Assembly: GCA_022414725.1 (NCBI GenBank)
Contig: CM039466.1
Span: 19,438,925-19,502,924 of the forward strand
DNA: 64,000 bases
From: Microglena sp. YARC
Taxonomy: Eukaryota > Chlorophyta > Chlorophyceae > Chlamydomonadales > Chlamydomonadaceae
Direction of reading: 5' to 3'
Below are positions 1 through 10,189 of the stretch, one piece after another. The notes below the pieces were generated by a model. That model was not told the origin of the DNA. It saw only the letters and a list, made by a program, of their open reading frames with translations, and made no database searches. Every line of letters starts with the position of its first letter. Position 1 is the first letter of the stretch. The translations under genes and the position numbers were made by a program.

Positions 1-1143
1 TCACATGCAGCAAAACTGGTAAGGCTGGCCGACCCCCATCCAGGTGTGTGTTTGTGTGCGTGTGTTTGTGTGTGTGTACTTCACATGCAGCCAACTGGTA
101 AGGGCTGGCTGGACCCCATCCTTTAGGTGTGTACTCACTTCTTTCCTGCTATCTTCTCCCCCCACCCCCACCCACCCGCCCCCCCCTTCGCGTCCGCTTC
201 CTCATCCCACTCATGTCCCTCCCTCCCAATATCCCACACCCACCTCCACCCCACCACCCCTGGTGTCCCTTACCCTTACCCCCCACACATACGCACACTC
301 ATATCCCTTACCCGTTACCCCCCCACATGTCCCTTAACCCCCGCCCCCCCCCTTTACTCACGCCCGCTTGCCTTACCCCAACCATGCACCTTACCCTTAC
401 CCGCCCCCCACCCCGCACACACACACACTCACGTCCCTTACCCTGCCACCCCATGCCCTTACGCCTTACCCCCTACCCCGCTCATGCCCCTAAATCTTAT
501 CCCCACCTGCTCATACGCCCGTACCCTTCCATGCTTTCATGTACAAGAAACATGAAGTACAGTTTGTTGGAGCTTCTGCTCACATCCTCTCCCTCCAATA
601 CCTCCCTCACTCCACCCACCCACACCACCCCAACTGCTGGCTGCAAGAACATGAAGTACAAGTTTGTTGAGGCTTCTCTCACATCCTCTCCCTCCACTCC
701 CCTCACCCACCCACCCACACCCACTAGCTTGCTGCAGAACATGAGTAACAAGTTTGTTGAAGCTTCTGCTCACCATCTCTCGCCTCCACGCTCCCCTCAA
801 ACACTCACACACTCACACACATCTCTCGTCTCTTCTCATCTCTCGTCTCACACGACACACACAGTGACACACACGACTGCTTCTGCAGAACAGTGAGTAG
901 CAAGTTTGTCAATCTTCTGCTCACATTCTCTCCCTCCACCATCTCGCACATACACTCTCTCCACAACACACACACACACAAGCACGCACACACGCATACA
1001 CATCTCCCCCCCCCCCCCCCACCCCCCTTCACACACACACACACATACTCTCCCACCACCCTCCCTCCTACGACCTAACCATCCGCACGCGGACCACACC
1101 ACACACCCACACAACCAAACACCCCACACAACTGCTTATCCAG
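1..1143 (+). repeat. Pyrimidine/CA-rich tandem array carrying an exon-like unit (array A)
   Basis: The stretch is C/T- and CA-rich. It starts with two copies of an ~80-bp unit (near 1-50 and 81-130, sharing ACTGGTAAGG). From about 541 an exon-like motif recurs: acceptor-like CTGCAG or similar, then AACATGAAGTACAAGTTTGT and a Cys/Ser-codon-rich pyrimidine stretch. Copies lie near 541, 645, 733 and 886, and a fifth begins at 1144. In frame the motif reads NMKYKFVE. The spacers are ACACAC/CCCACC tracts. The long reading frames across this DNA come from the biased composition, so I do not call them genes. Confidence 0.7.
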
Positions 1144-1218
1144 AACATGGAGTACAAGTTTGTTGAGCTTCTGAGTTGTGGTTTCATCGCCTCCTCTGAG
1201 GAGGTTGTGAGGCAGCAG
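1144..1218 (+). CDS. 75-nt phase-0 internal exon of an unrecognised gene
   Basis: This is the best preserved copy of the exon seen in pieces on both sides. It is preceded by CTTATCCAG and followed by the donor GTGGGT. It holds exactly 25 codons, reading NMEYKFVELL then SCGFIASSEEVVRQQ, with no stop. Its 5' half (NMxYKFVE) is what array A repeats, and its 3' half (EEVVRQQ plus donor) is what array B repeats. It therefore looks like the parent exon from which both arrays grew. I do not recognise the family. The composition suggests an amphipathic helix, which is inference. It is probably part of one plus-strand gene with the exons at 5073 and 6393. Confidence 0.5.
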
Positions 1219-3962
1219 GTGGGTTGTAGCCTCCTCAACCTTTTTTGAATAGTGTGGTTACATTTGTACATTAAGATTACGAGTGAAGTTGCATTTAGTG
1301 AGTTACATTTTACATTTTTCAGAGTGTAGTTACATTCTTAACTTTTCGGCCGGTATTTCATATTAATATGGTATTCTTTTATGTATTGAGCTCTGACTTG
1401 GAATTCATCGCTCTAGATGAGATTGTGAGGCAGCAGGTGGGTTGTAGCTCCTGGGCTCAGTATTTAAATATTTAGTGTATCTATACTCACTCTCTCACCA
1501 CTCTCTCTCACACTCGCTCCTTGAAGCTTCTGGCTGTGGTTCATTCCTCCTATAAAGAGGTTGTGAGGTAGCAGGTGGGCATTGTAGCGCTCCTGGGCAG
1601 TACTTAACATTTTACGAGTGTATTTACATGTTTACATTCTAGAGTGTATTTACATGTTACATTCTAGAGTGTATTTACATATTACATTCCTAGAGTGGTT
1701 TACATGTTACCATTCCTAGAGTGTATTCACTTTTTTTTACATTTACGAGTGTATTCACTTTTTAACAATTTACGAGTGTATTCAACATTTTTACATTTAG
1801 AGCGTATTCATATTTTACATTCTAGAGAGTGTATTACATTTATTAGCAATTTTCTAGATGTACTTACATTTAATAAAAGAATCATTAAGTACATTTGAAT
1901 CCGAGTTGATTCGTTTAATGTACAAGGTATGAAGTTGAATATAATTGACATCACTATGTTTGCCTTCGCAATAATAAACAACTGGAGCAATAAAAACAGC
2001 TGTGAGGCTGCAGGTGAGTAGCCACCCATGGCTTTGAAGAGTGTAATTTATAGTTAAATGTACAAGTGTATGAAGTTGATAATTGAAATAAATATGTTTG
2101 CCTTCGCATAATGAACAACTGGGAGCAATAAAACAGGCTGTGAGGCCTGCGTGAGTAGCCCACCATGGCTTTTGAAGAAAGTGTATTTATAGTTTAATGT
2201 ACACAGATATGAAGTAGATATTGAATAATAGTTTGCCCTTCGCAATTTAATGAACACTGGAGCAAAAAACAGGCGTGAGGCTGCAAGTGACAGTAGCCAC
2301 ACCATGGGGCTTTTGAAGAGTGTATTTATAGTTTAATGTTAACAGGTGTATGAAGTTGATATTGATAGATATGTTTGCTTCGCAATTATGAACAACTGGG
2401 AGCAGATTAAACGGCTGTGAGGCAGCAGATGACTAGCCACCATGTTTTAAGAGTGTAATTTATTAGTTTAATGTACAAGTGTATGAAGTTGATATTTGAT
2501 AGATATGTTTGCTTCGCGTTAAGGCCTTATTTGGGAGGAGTAAAACAGATTGTGAGGTGCGGGAGATGGCCGTCCATGGCTTTGTAAAGAGTTTATTTAT
2601 AGTTTTAATGTGCCACGTTTATTAAGAAATTGATACCTGAGATGTTGAAATATACTGTTTGCCTTCTCGTCAAGGCCCTTACTGGGAGGAACAACATTAG
2701 GTTGTTGGGAGCAGCAGGTGGGTAGCCGGCCCATGGCTTTTAAATAGTGTATGTTTAGTTTAATGTGCACGTTATAAATTGATATTGATAGAATATGTTT
2801 GCCTTTTTGCATTACTGGGAGGAACAAGTCTATGCAGCCGTCGCGACGCGGAAAATTGGCGGAGTGTGTTGGCAACGGAACGAAAAGGTGGCAACGAACA
2901 TGGAGCTGACGCGAAAGCGAGTTAGTTCGCGACCAAGCATTGGATGACGTGTCAGGCTTCCAAGCAATTTTTTCGGTCGGACAGACGGTACAAATGGGTA
3001 AACATGGGGGCTCCCCGCCCCCTTAGAGGGGGGTCCGCCAATAAAAAAATAGGTTGTGAGGCGGCAGGTGAGTAGCCCCCATGGCTTTAAATAGTGTTTT
3101 ATAGTTTATATGTACAGTGTATGAATTGATATGATAGATATGTTTGCCTTCGTTGCCTTCCGCCGTTAAGCCTTATTTGGAGGAGTAAAAACAGATTGTG
3201 GAGGCGGCGGGAGAGTGGCCCCCATGGCTTTTAAATAGTGTATTTATAGTTTAAATGCACAAGCTCACTGGCGTACATTGATATATAATGGATTGCTTTA
3301 CAATAATGCCATTAAACAGGGAGGAATACAATAAATAGGTTGTGAGGCTGCTAGTGAGTTGGCCTCCATGGTTTTTAAAGAGGCGTATTCATAGTTTAAT
3401 GTAACAAGTGTAAAGGAAGTTGATCTTGATAGATTGTTTGCCTATGCAAGCAAAGGCCTTACTGGACAGGAATAATAAGAGGCTGTGAGTGGCCTGTGCA
3501 GTGAGGTGGCCACCAATGGCTTTAAAGAGTGTATTTATGGTTTAATTCAAGTGTATGAGTTGATATTGATACATTTATGTTTGCCTTCCTCCGCTAAGGC
3601 CTTACCTGGAAGGAATAATAAGAGGCTGTGAGTGGCCTGTGGCAGGTGTGTGGCCTCCATGGTTTTAAAGAGCGTATTCATAGTTTAATGTACAAGTGTA
3701 GGAAGTTGATAATTGATTATATATGTATTATATATACATACATATACATATTCATATGTTTGCCTTCTCGTTAAGGCCTTCCCGGAGGAACAACATAAAA
3801 GTTTGTGGGGCAAAAGCAGTGAGTAGCGCACCATGGCTTTTGAAGAGTGTATTGTAGTTTAATGTAAGCAAGTGTATGAAAGTTTCATATTGATATATAT
3901 GTTTGCCTTTGCGTTAAGGTTTACTGGGAGGAGTAAAAAACATGATTGTGAGGCAGCGGGTG
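1219..3962 (+). repeat. Tandem array of a 5' splice-site unit, ~135-150 bp period (array B)
   Basis: About 16 imperfect units. Each contains TTTGCCTTCG, GCGTTAAGGCCTTACTGGGA, a stretch ending TGTGAGGCAGCAG, then the donor-like GTGAGTAGCC, CCATGGCTTT and GAGTGTATTTATAGTTTAAT. Donor-like junctions occur near 1219, 1436, 1576, 2013, 2147, 2283, 2422, 2556, 2710, 3069, 3205, 3344, 3494, 3640, 3813 and 3958. The unit matches the 3' end of the exon at 1144-1218 (GTTGTGAGGCAGCAG) plus the first ~90 bases of the following intron. Units differ by many small indels. One dispersed repeat interrupts the array at 2835-3050. Confidence 0.8.
2835..3050 (+). mobile_element. Dispersed repeat Y, copy 1 (non-autonomous element)
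   Basis: This segment does not fit the surrounding array. It matches, in opposite orientation, 62800-63033. Shared blocks include GGTGGCAACG, GCGAGTTA, GATGACGTGTCAGGCTT (here) against GCTGACGTGTCAGGCTT, TTTCGGTC, and a G/C-rich terminal hairpin (GGGGGCTCCC, then CCCCCTT, then AGAGGGGG). No coding capacity is visible. The class is unknown; it may be a MITE or a SINE-like element. Confidence 0.65.
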
Positions 3963-4919
3963 GAGTGGGCCTCTAAACATTAAAACCCCCTACCCCAACC
4001 CTCCTTTTTCTCTCTGCTCTCCACTTTTCACGCTCGCGCACGCGATATCGTACAAGCGTGATAGGCTCTAAACCTGAACCACCCCTTAACCCCTAACCCC
4101 CAACCCCCCCTTCTCTCTTCTCCACTTTTCAGGTTTTTTGCTATCGCTTACAGCGGTGATAAAGGCCTATAAACACTAAAAACCTTAAACCCCTACCCCC
4201 AACCCCCCTTCTCTCTCTTCTCTCCACTTTTCAGGTGACTATCGCTTACACGTGATAAAGCCTATACACACTAAAAAAACCTTAACCCCTACCCCCACCC
4301 CGCCCACTATCTCTCTCTCGTCCACTTTTCAGGTTTGCTATCGCTTACAATGTGATGAAGTCTCTAAAACCCCTAAAAAACCCCTTAACCGCCCTACCCC
4401 CAAGCCCCCCCTTCTCTTTCTGCACTTTACAGGTGAGATATCGCTAGAGTGTGATGAAATCTCCAAACCCTAACCCTGACCTCCCCCCCCCCTCTCTCTC
4501 TCCACTTTAGGTGAGCTGACGCTAGAGTGTGATGAAGCCTCCAAACCCTAAACCGCTAAACCCTGACCCCCCCCTCTCTCTCCACACTTTTAGGGTGAAG
4601 CCATCGCTACACGCGTGATGGAAAGCCTCCAAACCTAAACCCTTAAAACCCTGAACGCCCCCCCTCTCTTCTCCTCCCACTTTAGGGTGAGCTATCGACT
4701 ACAAGCGTGATGAAGCCTCTAAAACCCTAAAACCCTGACCCTCCCCCTCTCTCTCCTCCACTTTAAGTGAGCTATCGCTACAGCGTGATGAAGACCTCCA
4801 ACCCTAAACTAAACCCTGATCCGCCCCTCTCTCATCTCCACTTTAAGGTGAGCCTAATCGCTACAGCGTGATGAAGCCTCTAAATCCTAAAACCCTAACC
4901 CTACCCCTCTCTCTCTCTT

Positions 4920-4954
<35 letters not shown>

Positions 4955-5400
4955 TCTCTCCACTTGTCACCAGGTTGAGCTGCCGTTAACAGCATGATGA
5001 AGTCTCTAATCCCTAAAACCCTGCCCCCTCCGCCCCAAACCCCACCCTCTCTCTCTTCTGCCACTTTTCAAGGTGAGCTAATCGCTACAAGCGTGATGAA
5101 GGCCAGGCTGATGCTGATGCAGGCAACCCCTTGGCCGACATCAACGCGCTTGTTTGAGGATAAAGCAACCCTGAGTCTAACGGCTGCAGCGTGATGAAGG
5201 ATCTAAAAACCCTAAAAACCGCTAGAACCCCTAAAAACTAATTGCCCTACCGCCTCCCCACCCGCCCCCCGCCAAAAAAAAAACTCCCTCCTCTCCAACT
5301 TTTCAAGGTGAGCTAACCCGCTACAGCGTGTGAAGGCCAGGCTGATGCTGATGGCAGGCACGTTCTGGCGGACATCATGCGCTTGTGAGGATAAAGAAAC
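3963..5400 (+). repeat. Tandem array of a 3' splice-site unit, ~80-100 bp period (array C)
   Basis: About 13 units. Each has a CT-rich tract ending in CCACTTTTCAG, then GTGAGCTATCGCTACAGCGT and GATGAAG, then CCTCTAAACCCTAAAACCCT and C-runs. The order (polypyrimidine, CAG, short coding-like block) is that of an intron acceptor plus the first ~27 bases of an exon. The block is followed by CCCTAAA-like spacer. Two units near the end (5073 and 5309) carry a longer exon-like portion. Junctions lie near 4035, 4134, 4234, 4333, 4431, 4509, 4594, 4687, 4769, 4850, 4974, 5071 and 5308. Confidence 0.75.
5073..5157 (+). CDS. Full-length copy of the array C exon
   Basis: After the acceptor-like TTTTCAAG the sequence extends past the short array block to about 5157. 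A second copy lies at 5309-5395. Read in one frame, with a single-base correction taken from comparing the two copies, it encodes GELSLQRDEGQADADAG followed by NALADINALVEDK, an acidic helical-looking segment. The alternative frame (VSYRYSVMK) is also open over the short block. Both copies contain indels, so the true frame is uncertain. I infer it to be an internal exon of the same plus-strand gene as 1144-1218. Family not recognised. Confidence 0.35.
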
Positions 5401-6450
5401 GCGCTAGTCTGCTTGCCTACAGCTTCAGAGGACCCCCCCTAGGATGCCTGGAGCTGTGCCCTCCCCTGGTTCTGGGGGAAAGCCCTTTAAATAGTAGCAT
5501 CGCATTTGCTGTACTTCCGAATTGTATCATCGCATGCGTTGCATTGATTTGTGTGATATCCCCCTTAAGATTCCTGCAGCTGCGCCCTCCCCTGGTTCTG
5601 GGGGCAAGCCCTTCAAATAGTATCATCACATGTGCCGTACTTTTAAAGAGTATTATCACATGTGTTGTACTTCCAAATAGTTATCCCTGCGTTTGCATTG
5701 ATTTGCGTGATTGCCCCCCTGGGAATGCCTGGAGTCTTGTGCCCCTCCCCTGGTTCCGGGGGCAAGCCCCTCCTAAATAGTATCATCACATTTGTTGTAC
5801 TTTTAATAGTACATCAATGTGTTGTACTTTGAATAGTATCATCAGACAAGTGGTGTACTTCCAAATAGTACCAATGGTATGCGTTGCATTGATTTGCATG
5901 ATTGCCCCATTCAGAATGCCTGGTGCTGTGCCCTCCCTTGTTCGGGGGCAAGCCCTTCAAATAGTATCATCATTAATGTGCTTGTACTTTTAAATAGTAT
6001 CATCACAAAGTGTTGTAACTTTCAAGTAGTAATCATACCCGGATGTGTTGCATTGATTTGCGTGATTTGCCCTTAGGATGCCCTGGTGCTGTGCCTCCCC
6101 TGGTCCGGGGAGCAAGCCTTTCAAAATAGTATCATCACATGTGCTGTACTTTAAATAGTATCATCACTGTGCTGTACTTTCCAAATAGTAACATCGCATG
6201 CGTTGCATTGATTTGCGTGATTTCTCCTAGGATGCCTAAGCTGTGCCCTGCCCCTGGTTCTAGGGAAAGCCCTATCATCAGTATGTGGCTGTACTTTTAA
6301 AATACCGGTAGTTAAATCAATCAACATGTGTTTGTACTTTCAAAATAGTATCATCGCATGTGTTGTATTGATTTGCGTGATTTGCCCCTTAGGATGCCTG
6401 GTGCTGTGTCTTCCCCTGGTTCCGGGGGCAAGCCCTTCAAATAAATAAAT
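5401..6450 (+). repeat. Tandem array of a terminal-exon unit, ~140-185 bp period (array D)
   Basis: Seven units begin near 5421, 5564, 5713, 5891, 6066, 6223 and 6386. Each has TTGATTTGCGTGATTTGCCC, an acceptor-like CTTAG, then GATGCCTGGAGCTGTGCCCT, GGTTCTGGGGGCAAGCCCTT, CAAATAG, then AT-rich blocks TATCATCACATGTGCTGTAC repeated two or three times. The layout is acceptor, short reading frame ending in a stop, and 3'-UTR-like sequence. Degenerate fragments (GCCTTCACATAGTATCATCA) continue to about 6870. Confidence 0.8.
6393..6444 (+). CDS. Candidate last exon of the array gene (final array D copy)
   Basis: After GCCCCTTAG the frame reads MPGAVSSPGSGGKPFK and stops at TAA (6442-6444). Most other array D copies keep the same PSPGSGGKPFK-stop reading with TAG. 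A short Gly/Pro/Ser-rich C terminus after an acceptor-like site is a reasonable last exon, and the following sequence is AT-rich like a 3' UTR. This is an inference from layout. The family is not recognised, and which of the seven copies would be used cannot be told. Confidence 0.35.
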
Positions 6451-6459
6451 ACATGATGT

Positions 6460-6670
6460 ACATTTTGACAAGGTGTGGATGGAGGGGAGGGGGGCAGGTG
6501 GTGACGTGGGAGGGGGGGGGCAAGGTATGTGGAGGTTGGAGGGGGGGGGCAGGTGGAGGGGAGGGGCAGTAGTGGAGGTAGGGGGAGGGGGAGGAGGTGG
6601 ATGGGGAGGGGAGCAGTAGGTGGAAGGTGGAGGGGGGCAGTAGGTGGGAGGAGGAGGGGGAGGGGAGCAG
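6460..6670. repeat. Purine (GGA/GGGG) tract
   Basis: A ~210-base G-rich tract of GGAGGGG, GTGGAGG and long G-runs on the plus strand. It has four-G clusters that could form G-quadruplexes. It lies directly after array D. The proline-rich minus-strand frames over it are compositional. Confidence 0.8.
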
Positions 6671-7730
6671 CCGTTTCATTGCACTGAAGCCAACCACCAA
6701 AGCCTTCACATAGATACACATGTGCTGTACATGTACTGTCATGAATTGGCGTGCCTGTTGAGGGAAAGCCTTCACATAGTATCATCAACGTGCTGATGTA
6801 CTGTCATTGGAATTGGCAGTTCCCTTGTCGGGAGGCAAGCCTTCAGAATAGTTATTACATGTGTTGTCTGTACCCGCCTTTTGATTGCGATGTGCTCCAC
6901 TTAAATCGAGGAAGATAGCGGATCACATATTATATTATGATACCGTTACATTAGCATTGCATTACATTACGTATTACATTGCATTACATTACTGTATAGA
7001 CAGGCCATGGGTGACCCAAGGCAGGCCGCTCCCACAACACCCCGGTGGTCTTCCAACCATCCCGTATCTGGTTTTTTTCAGCATGGATGCAGCCCCCCCC
7101 TATGCGGCACAACCCAGGGGGTCTTCTAAAATCCTCACAATCACTTGGGTTCAAGCGATAAAGCAACGTGGACGGAGAAATAATTGCGTACTGTGGCTGT
7201 ACCGCTCCGCTAACTTGTGTTGTGGAGAGTGAAAGAGTGAACTTCCTTGTTGAGGTGTGAGGTGCCCTTTTTGAATGCTGTACTGTTGTGGCCTTCGGCG
7301 AGGGGTTCCTTGTGTCAGTGTATGTTTTTTAAACATTAATTATACTAAACCCCCGGGAGCTGATCACCAAACCCCCCAGGACTGATCACTAACCCAGGAC
7401 ACATCGCACTCGCGTGTCTCCTCAAAAGCGCTGAGTATGTTTAATGTACGGCTATGTAAGCGTTTATAGGCTTTGGGCAGCGGAATGCTAGGAGAGATCC
7501 CCAAATACGTATTTGATCAACATAGAATGGCATATTTTAATGTTATATACTTTGTGGATTCAGGATTGGATCAGTGGTTTTTCTTACCCAGATGAGGTGA
7601 TGATTTATATCATCTTGTAGAATAAATCATTATTCAGTAGCACGATCAGGCCCCTGTCGGATTAAAACGATTGTTACGGGGTTCAGGTTTCATCACAATA
7701 CCTTTTTTGTTATCCCTTGCTCTATCAGCT
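6671..7730. other. No gene recognised; ATTAC-rich patch
   Basis: Decayed array D pieces run to ~6870. An ATTACATTGC-rich patch lies at 6945-6996, resembling the (ACATT)n tracts at 49.2 and 55.9 kb. From 7000 to 7730 there are only short frames with no recognisable domain. A GGGAGCTGATCACCAAACCC / AGGACTGATCACTAACCC direct pair is at 7353-7396. Confidence 0.4.
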
Positions 7731-7776
7731 GGGCAAGTCCCTTCAGCCAATTTGGCCTACCCCTGGACTGTTACAA
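7731..7776 (+). repeat. Dispersed motif R, copy 1
   Basis: GGGCAAGTCCCTTCAGCCAA then TTTGGCCTACCCCTGGACTG and TTACAA. Related copies lie at 43468-43503, 43890-43934, 51339-51550 (internally expanded) and, inverted, 61011-61056. Similar CCTGTCG...GTTACGGGGTTCA-type sequence lies ~80 bases upstream here and at some other copies, so the true element is longer than the motif. Confidence 0.6.
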
Positions 7777-8548
7777 GCATACATAATGTTTTACTGCGAT
7801 GTATGCGAGCAGCAAGTTGCTGTCTGAGCCATGTTACCGGATTCAATTTCTTGAAACTTACAGCAAGGGCTGGCAGAGAGTTGCCCAAGCAAAGCAGAGA
7901 TTCTATCAAAATATACTACCATTAATCTCTTACTATTCTTATTCATTACATGCACAGTACACAGAAATTGAAATTGTTACAGTGTGTGTATACGTTCGTC
8001 CGTTACTCGACAGGGACGTGAAGTTAGACACCATAGCGTAAGCCGGCGAGCTAGCTATAGTCACGTTGGGTGACACAGATGTAACTCCGCAACGATTCAT
8101 TATTTGTTCACATTCAAATTATCTTTGAGAATCATTTGTGTAGGGAATCAGGTTCGTACTTTCTATCTATTCCGGTATTCAGTAAAGCGCCGACAGCGCA
8201 TAAGTTGAGGTTTCACAAAACCTAAGGGATATCGCCTTCGGCAAACAGTAATCGTCGCCAGACTCGGATTCATGGACTCATTGTTAAGGATAAACGAATA
8301 GTGTCGCCGATACGCTGGCTTTTTTGTTTTTGTGTTGGTCGGCCCCCTATGGAGGACAGAACCTTATGCGATTACTTCGCAATCCTTCACATCTTCATTT
8401 GTCCAAACCGGTACATTCTGCCGGTTATATCTGCCTGACCTTGAATCCTTAGCCGGACTCCGTGTTCGATTCCGTCGGGCGGATTAACCTCGGAGGGCAC
8501 TTTTTCGCGTTACGTATCTCACGGGTTGCGGCGACTTAGAGGACGCGC
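7777..8548. other. Unannotated left flank of the retroelement block
   Basis: No gene, RNA or repeat recognised. The flank ends in GACGCGC directly before the LTR at 8549. The sequence right of the matching 3' LTR (38660) begins GACGCGG, consistent with a target-site duplication. Confidence 0.3.
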
Positions 8549-8892
8549 TGTAACGTACAGAACCCTTCACCGGGTACTCTGGCGGTCCAGCAACGCTACG
8601 GGATTACACCGTACCCGTTAAGCACGTTGACGAACGCACATGATACAGTACATACCCATGTACTGCCTTCCCTCTGCACAACGCACACGTTTGTGTAACA
8701 TAGAACACGGCTACTCAGAATGAACCCTTCTACTCCTACCACGAAGACGTTCTTCCAAGCTACTCGAGCATCCCCTACTTAGGTAACCATCTATGTTCTG
8801 CTAGTTCACCCATATCAACATTTACACGTAAACTTAATCACGCATCAGTTCCCTAGCACCTCTCAAGCTGCTAAGGAGTTCTGAGCTGTTAC
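8549..8892 (+). repeat. 5' LTR of the host Gypsy copy
   Basis: It starts TGTAACGTACAGAACCCTTC and ends GAGCTGTTAC, with the final A of the canonical GTTACA missing. It aligns end to end with 38312-38659. The two differ by many small indels, so this pair is visibly more diverged than the LTR pair of the inserted element. Confidence 0.88.
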
Positions 8893-8893
8893 C

Positions 8894-8916
8894 TGGTAGC
8901 GGAGCTGGTCGTTCCT
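8894..8916 (+). other. Primer-binding site, initiator-Met-tRNA type
   Basis: TGGTAGCGGAGCTGG directly follows the LTR, then TCGTTCC. The better preserved copies (27858-27881 and 36928-36951, minus strand) read TGGTAGCGGAGCTGGTTTCG then TTCC. Beginning with TGG (complement of tRNA CCA) and containing GGTTTCG, it resembles the 3' end of eukaryotic initiator Met-tRNA. The primer identity is inferred. Confidence 0.65.
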
Positions 8917-9668
8917 TTAGGGACCTACGCTATACTACGCACGCATACGCATTTTCCTATCGATACAACGCACCGCCAGAAGTCCTGGTCAACTTTTCTG
9001 GCAGTTTGGTTGATGCATCTTGTTTCCTGCTCTACACTGTGGCTCGCAAATACACGGCGACTGCTCGAGTTCTCGCAGTTGAGGTCCGGTAGGCTCGGAA
9101 ACACGCACTAAGGCCGCCTGCGACTGTCTGCATGGGCATCTTATTTACATAGCTTGCTGCCCCTGTCTGGCTCCGTGTCTCGGATTTCTTGCGTTCATGT
9201 CCTGTCCTTTTGTCTAGCTATCTATGATATATTCGCCGAGCAATCTCCCTCGCGATTGATCATAGTGCGCATCTGCTCCATTGACACCCTCGGCTGACTT
9301 GCTTAATGTAGGGTGGCTTCGCGAGCCTGTCCTGAGCCTCTCACGGTTTGACTGCATTTATTATTCCGTGCTATCCACCTGCTATTCTTGCCATCTGTGG
9401 CGCGCATTTCGAATTCGTCAGGATGTACTTCTGCTTGCTTTGTTGGTCCGTCCTCGCAGTGCTAAATATCCTATCGTTATTCTGGTCAACGCAAGCGTCA
9501 TTCACAGCTTTACGTTTGCAGGCATTATCAGTCTCTACGCCTCGTCAATTTTACCATACCCATTGGCAGGTGATATTTTGCCATCTTGAGTGCGATTAAT
9601 ACCCCTCTCTGCCACCACTGCATTCCCTTGTCCAGCCTACTGACTTTTAGCAATGTATGCTGTGCAGA
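8917..9668 (+). other. Untranslated leader of the host Gypsy copy
   Basis: It can be followed by eye against the reverse complement of 27119-27857: shared blocks include GGCCGCCTGCGAC, CATGTCCTGTCCTTTTG, GGCATTATCAG, GGCAGGTGA and CCAGCCTACTGACTT. Divergence is heavy. It ends at TGTGCAGATGGC, the position of the gag start (9669) in the intact copies. Confidence 0.65.
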
Positions 9669-10189
9669 TGGCCTGCGAATCAAAATTTACCTAGTACCGA
9701 CGCACGCTGATGCGTGCCGCTGCCCGGCCGGGCTGCGGTGATGCAGCCTACGGATATGTCAGTGGTGCGGGCGCAGACACTTGCGCGCCACGGCAGTTAT
9801 AGTTCAAATGCCGAACGCAGGACCTGGAGTCCGCCTCTGTCGACGCGCGGCCCTCTCGTTTCAGTGGAGCAAGCTGCAACCCTCTGTTCGCGGGCTCCAC
9901 TACTTATCCATTGTTAACGTGGGGTCTGCGGCACTCTGGTGCGGCGATCGGCGATCCCACCTCTGGCGCTCGCTAGGCAACGAACGCTGGTTCCGTTGGC
10001 GTCTGGCCGCCTTGCGCTGGCCGCTGAGTCTTGGACCTGATCGCTGGCGCCTTCAGACGCAGGGACGTGGCCTCTGGCGGTTGCCCTCCGTCGACGCCGC
10101 TTTGCTTGCAGCCTCCCGACGGTAGGCTGTCGCTGTCGGCGTGTCGCCTGTACGACGTCGCATTCCCGAGAGAAATTGGTACAAAGTCG
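9669..10189 (+). pseudogene. Presumed start of decayed gag (host copy)
   Basis: Its position after the leader and the ATG at 9669 correspond to the gag start of the younger element. Beyond the first codons I cannot align it convincingly to the intact gag. It stays GC-rich like gag. Assignment rests on position. Confidence 0.3.

Noticed and set aside
129..896. 255-codon plus-strand frame rich in Pro, Thr, His
   Set aside because: It follows from C/T and CA bias of array A, and three overlapping frames are equally open. Only the short exon-like motif is supported.
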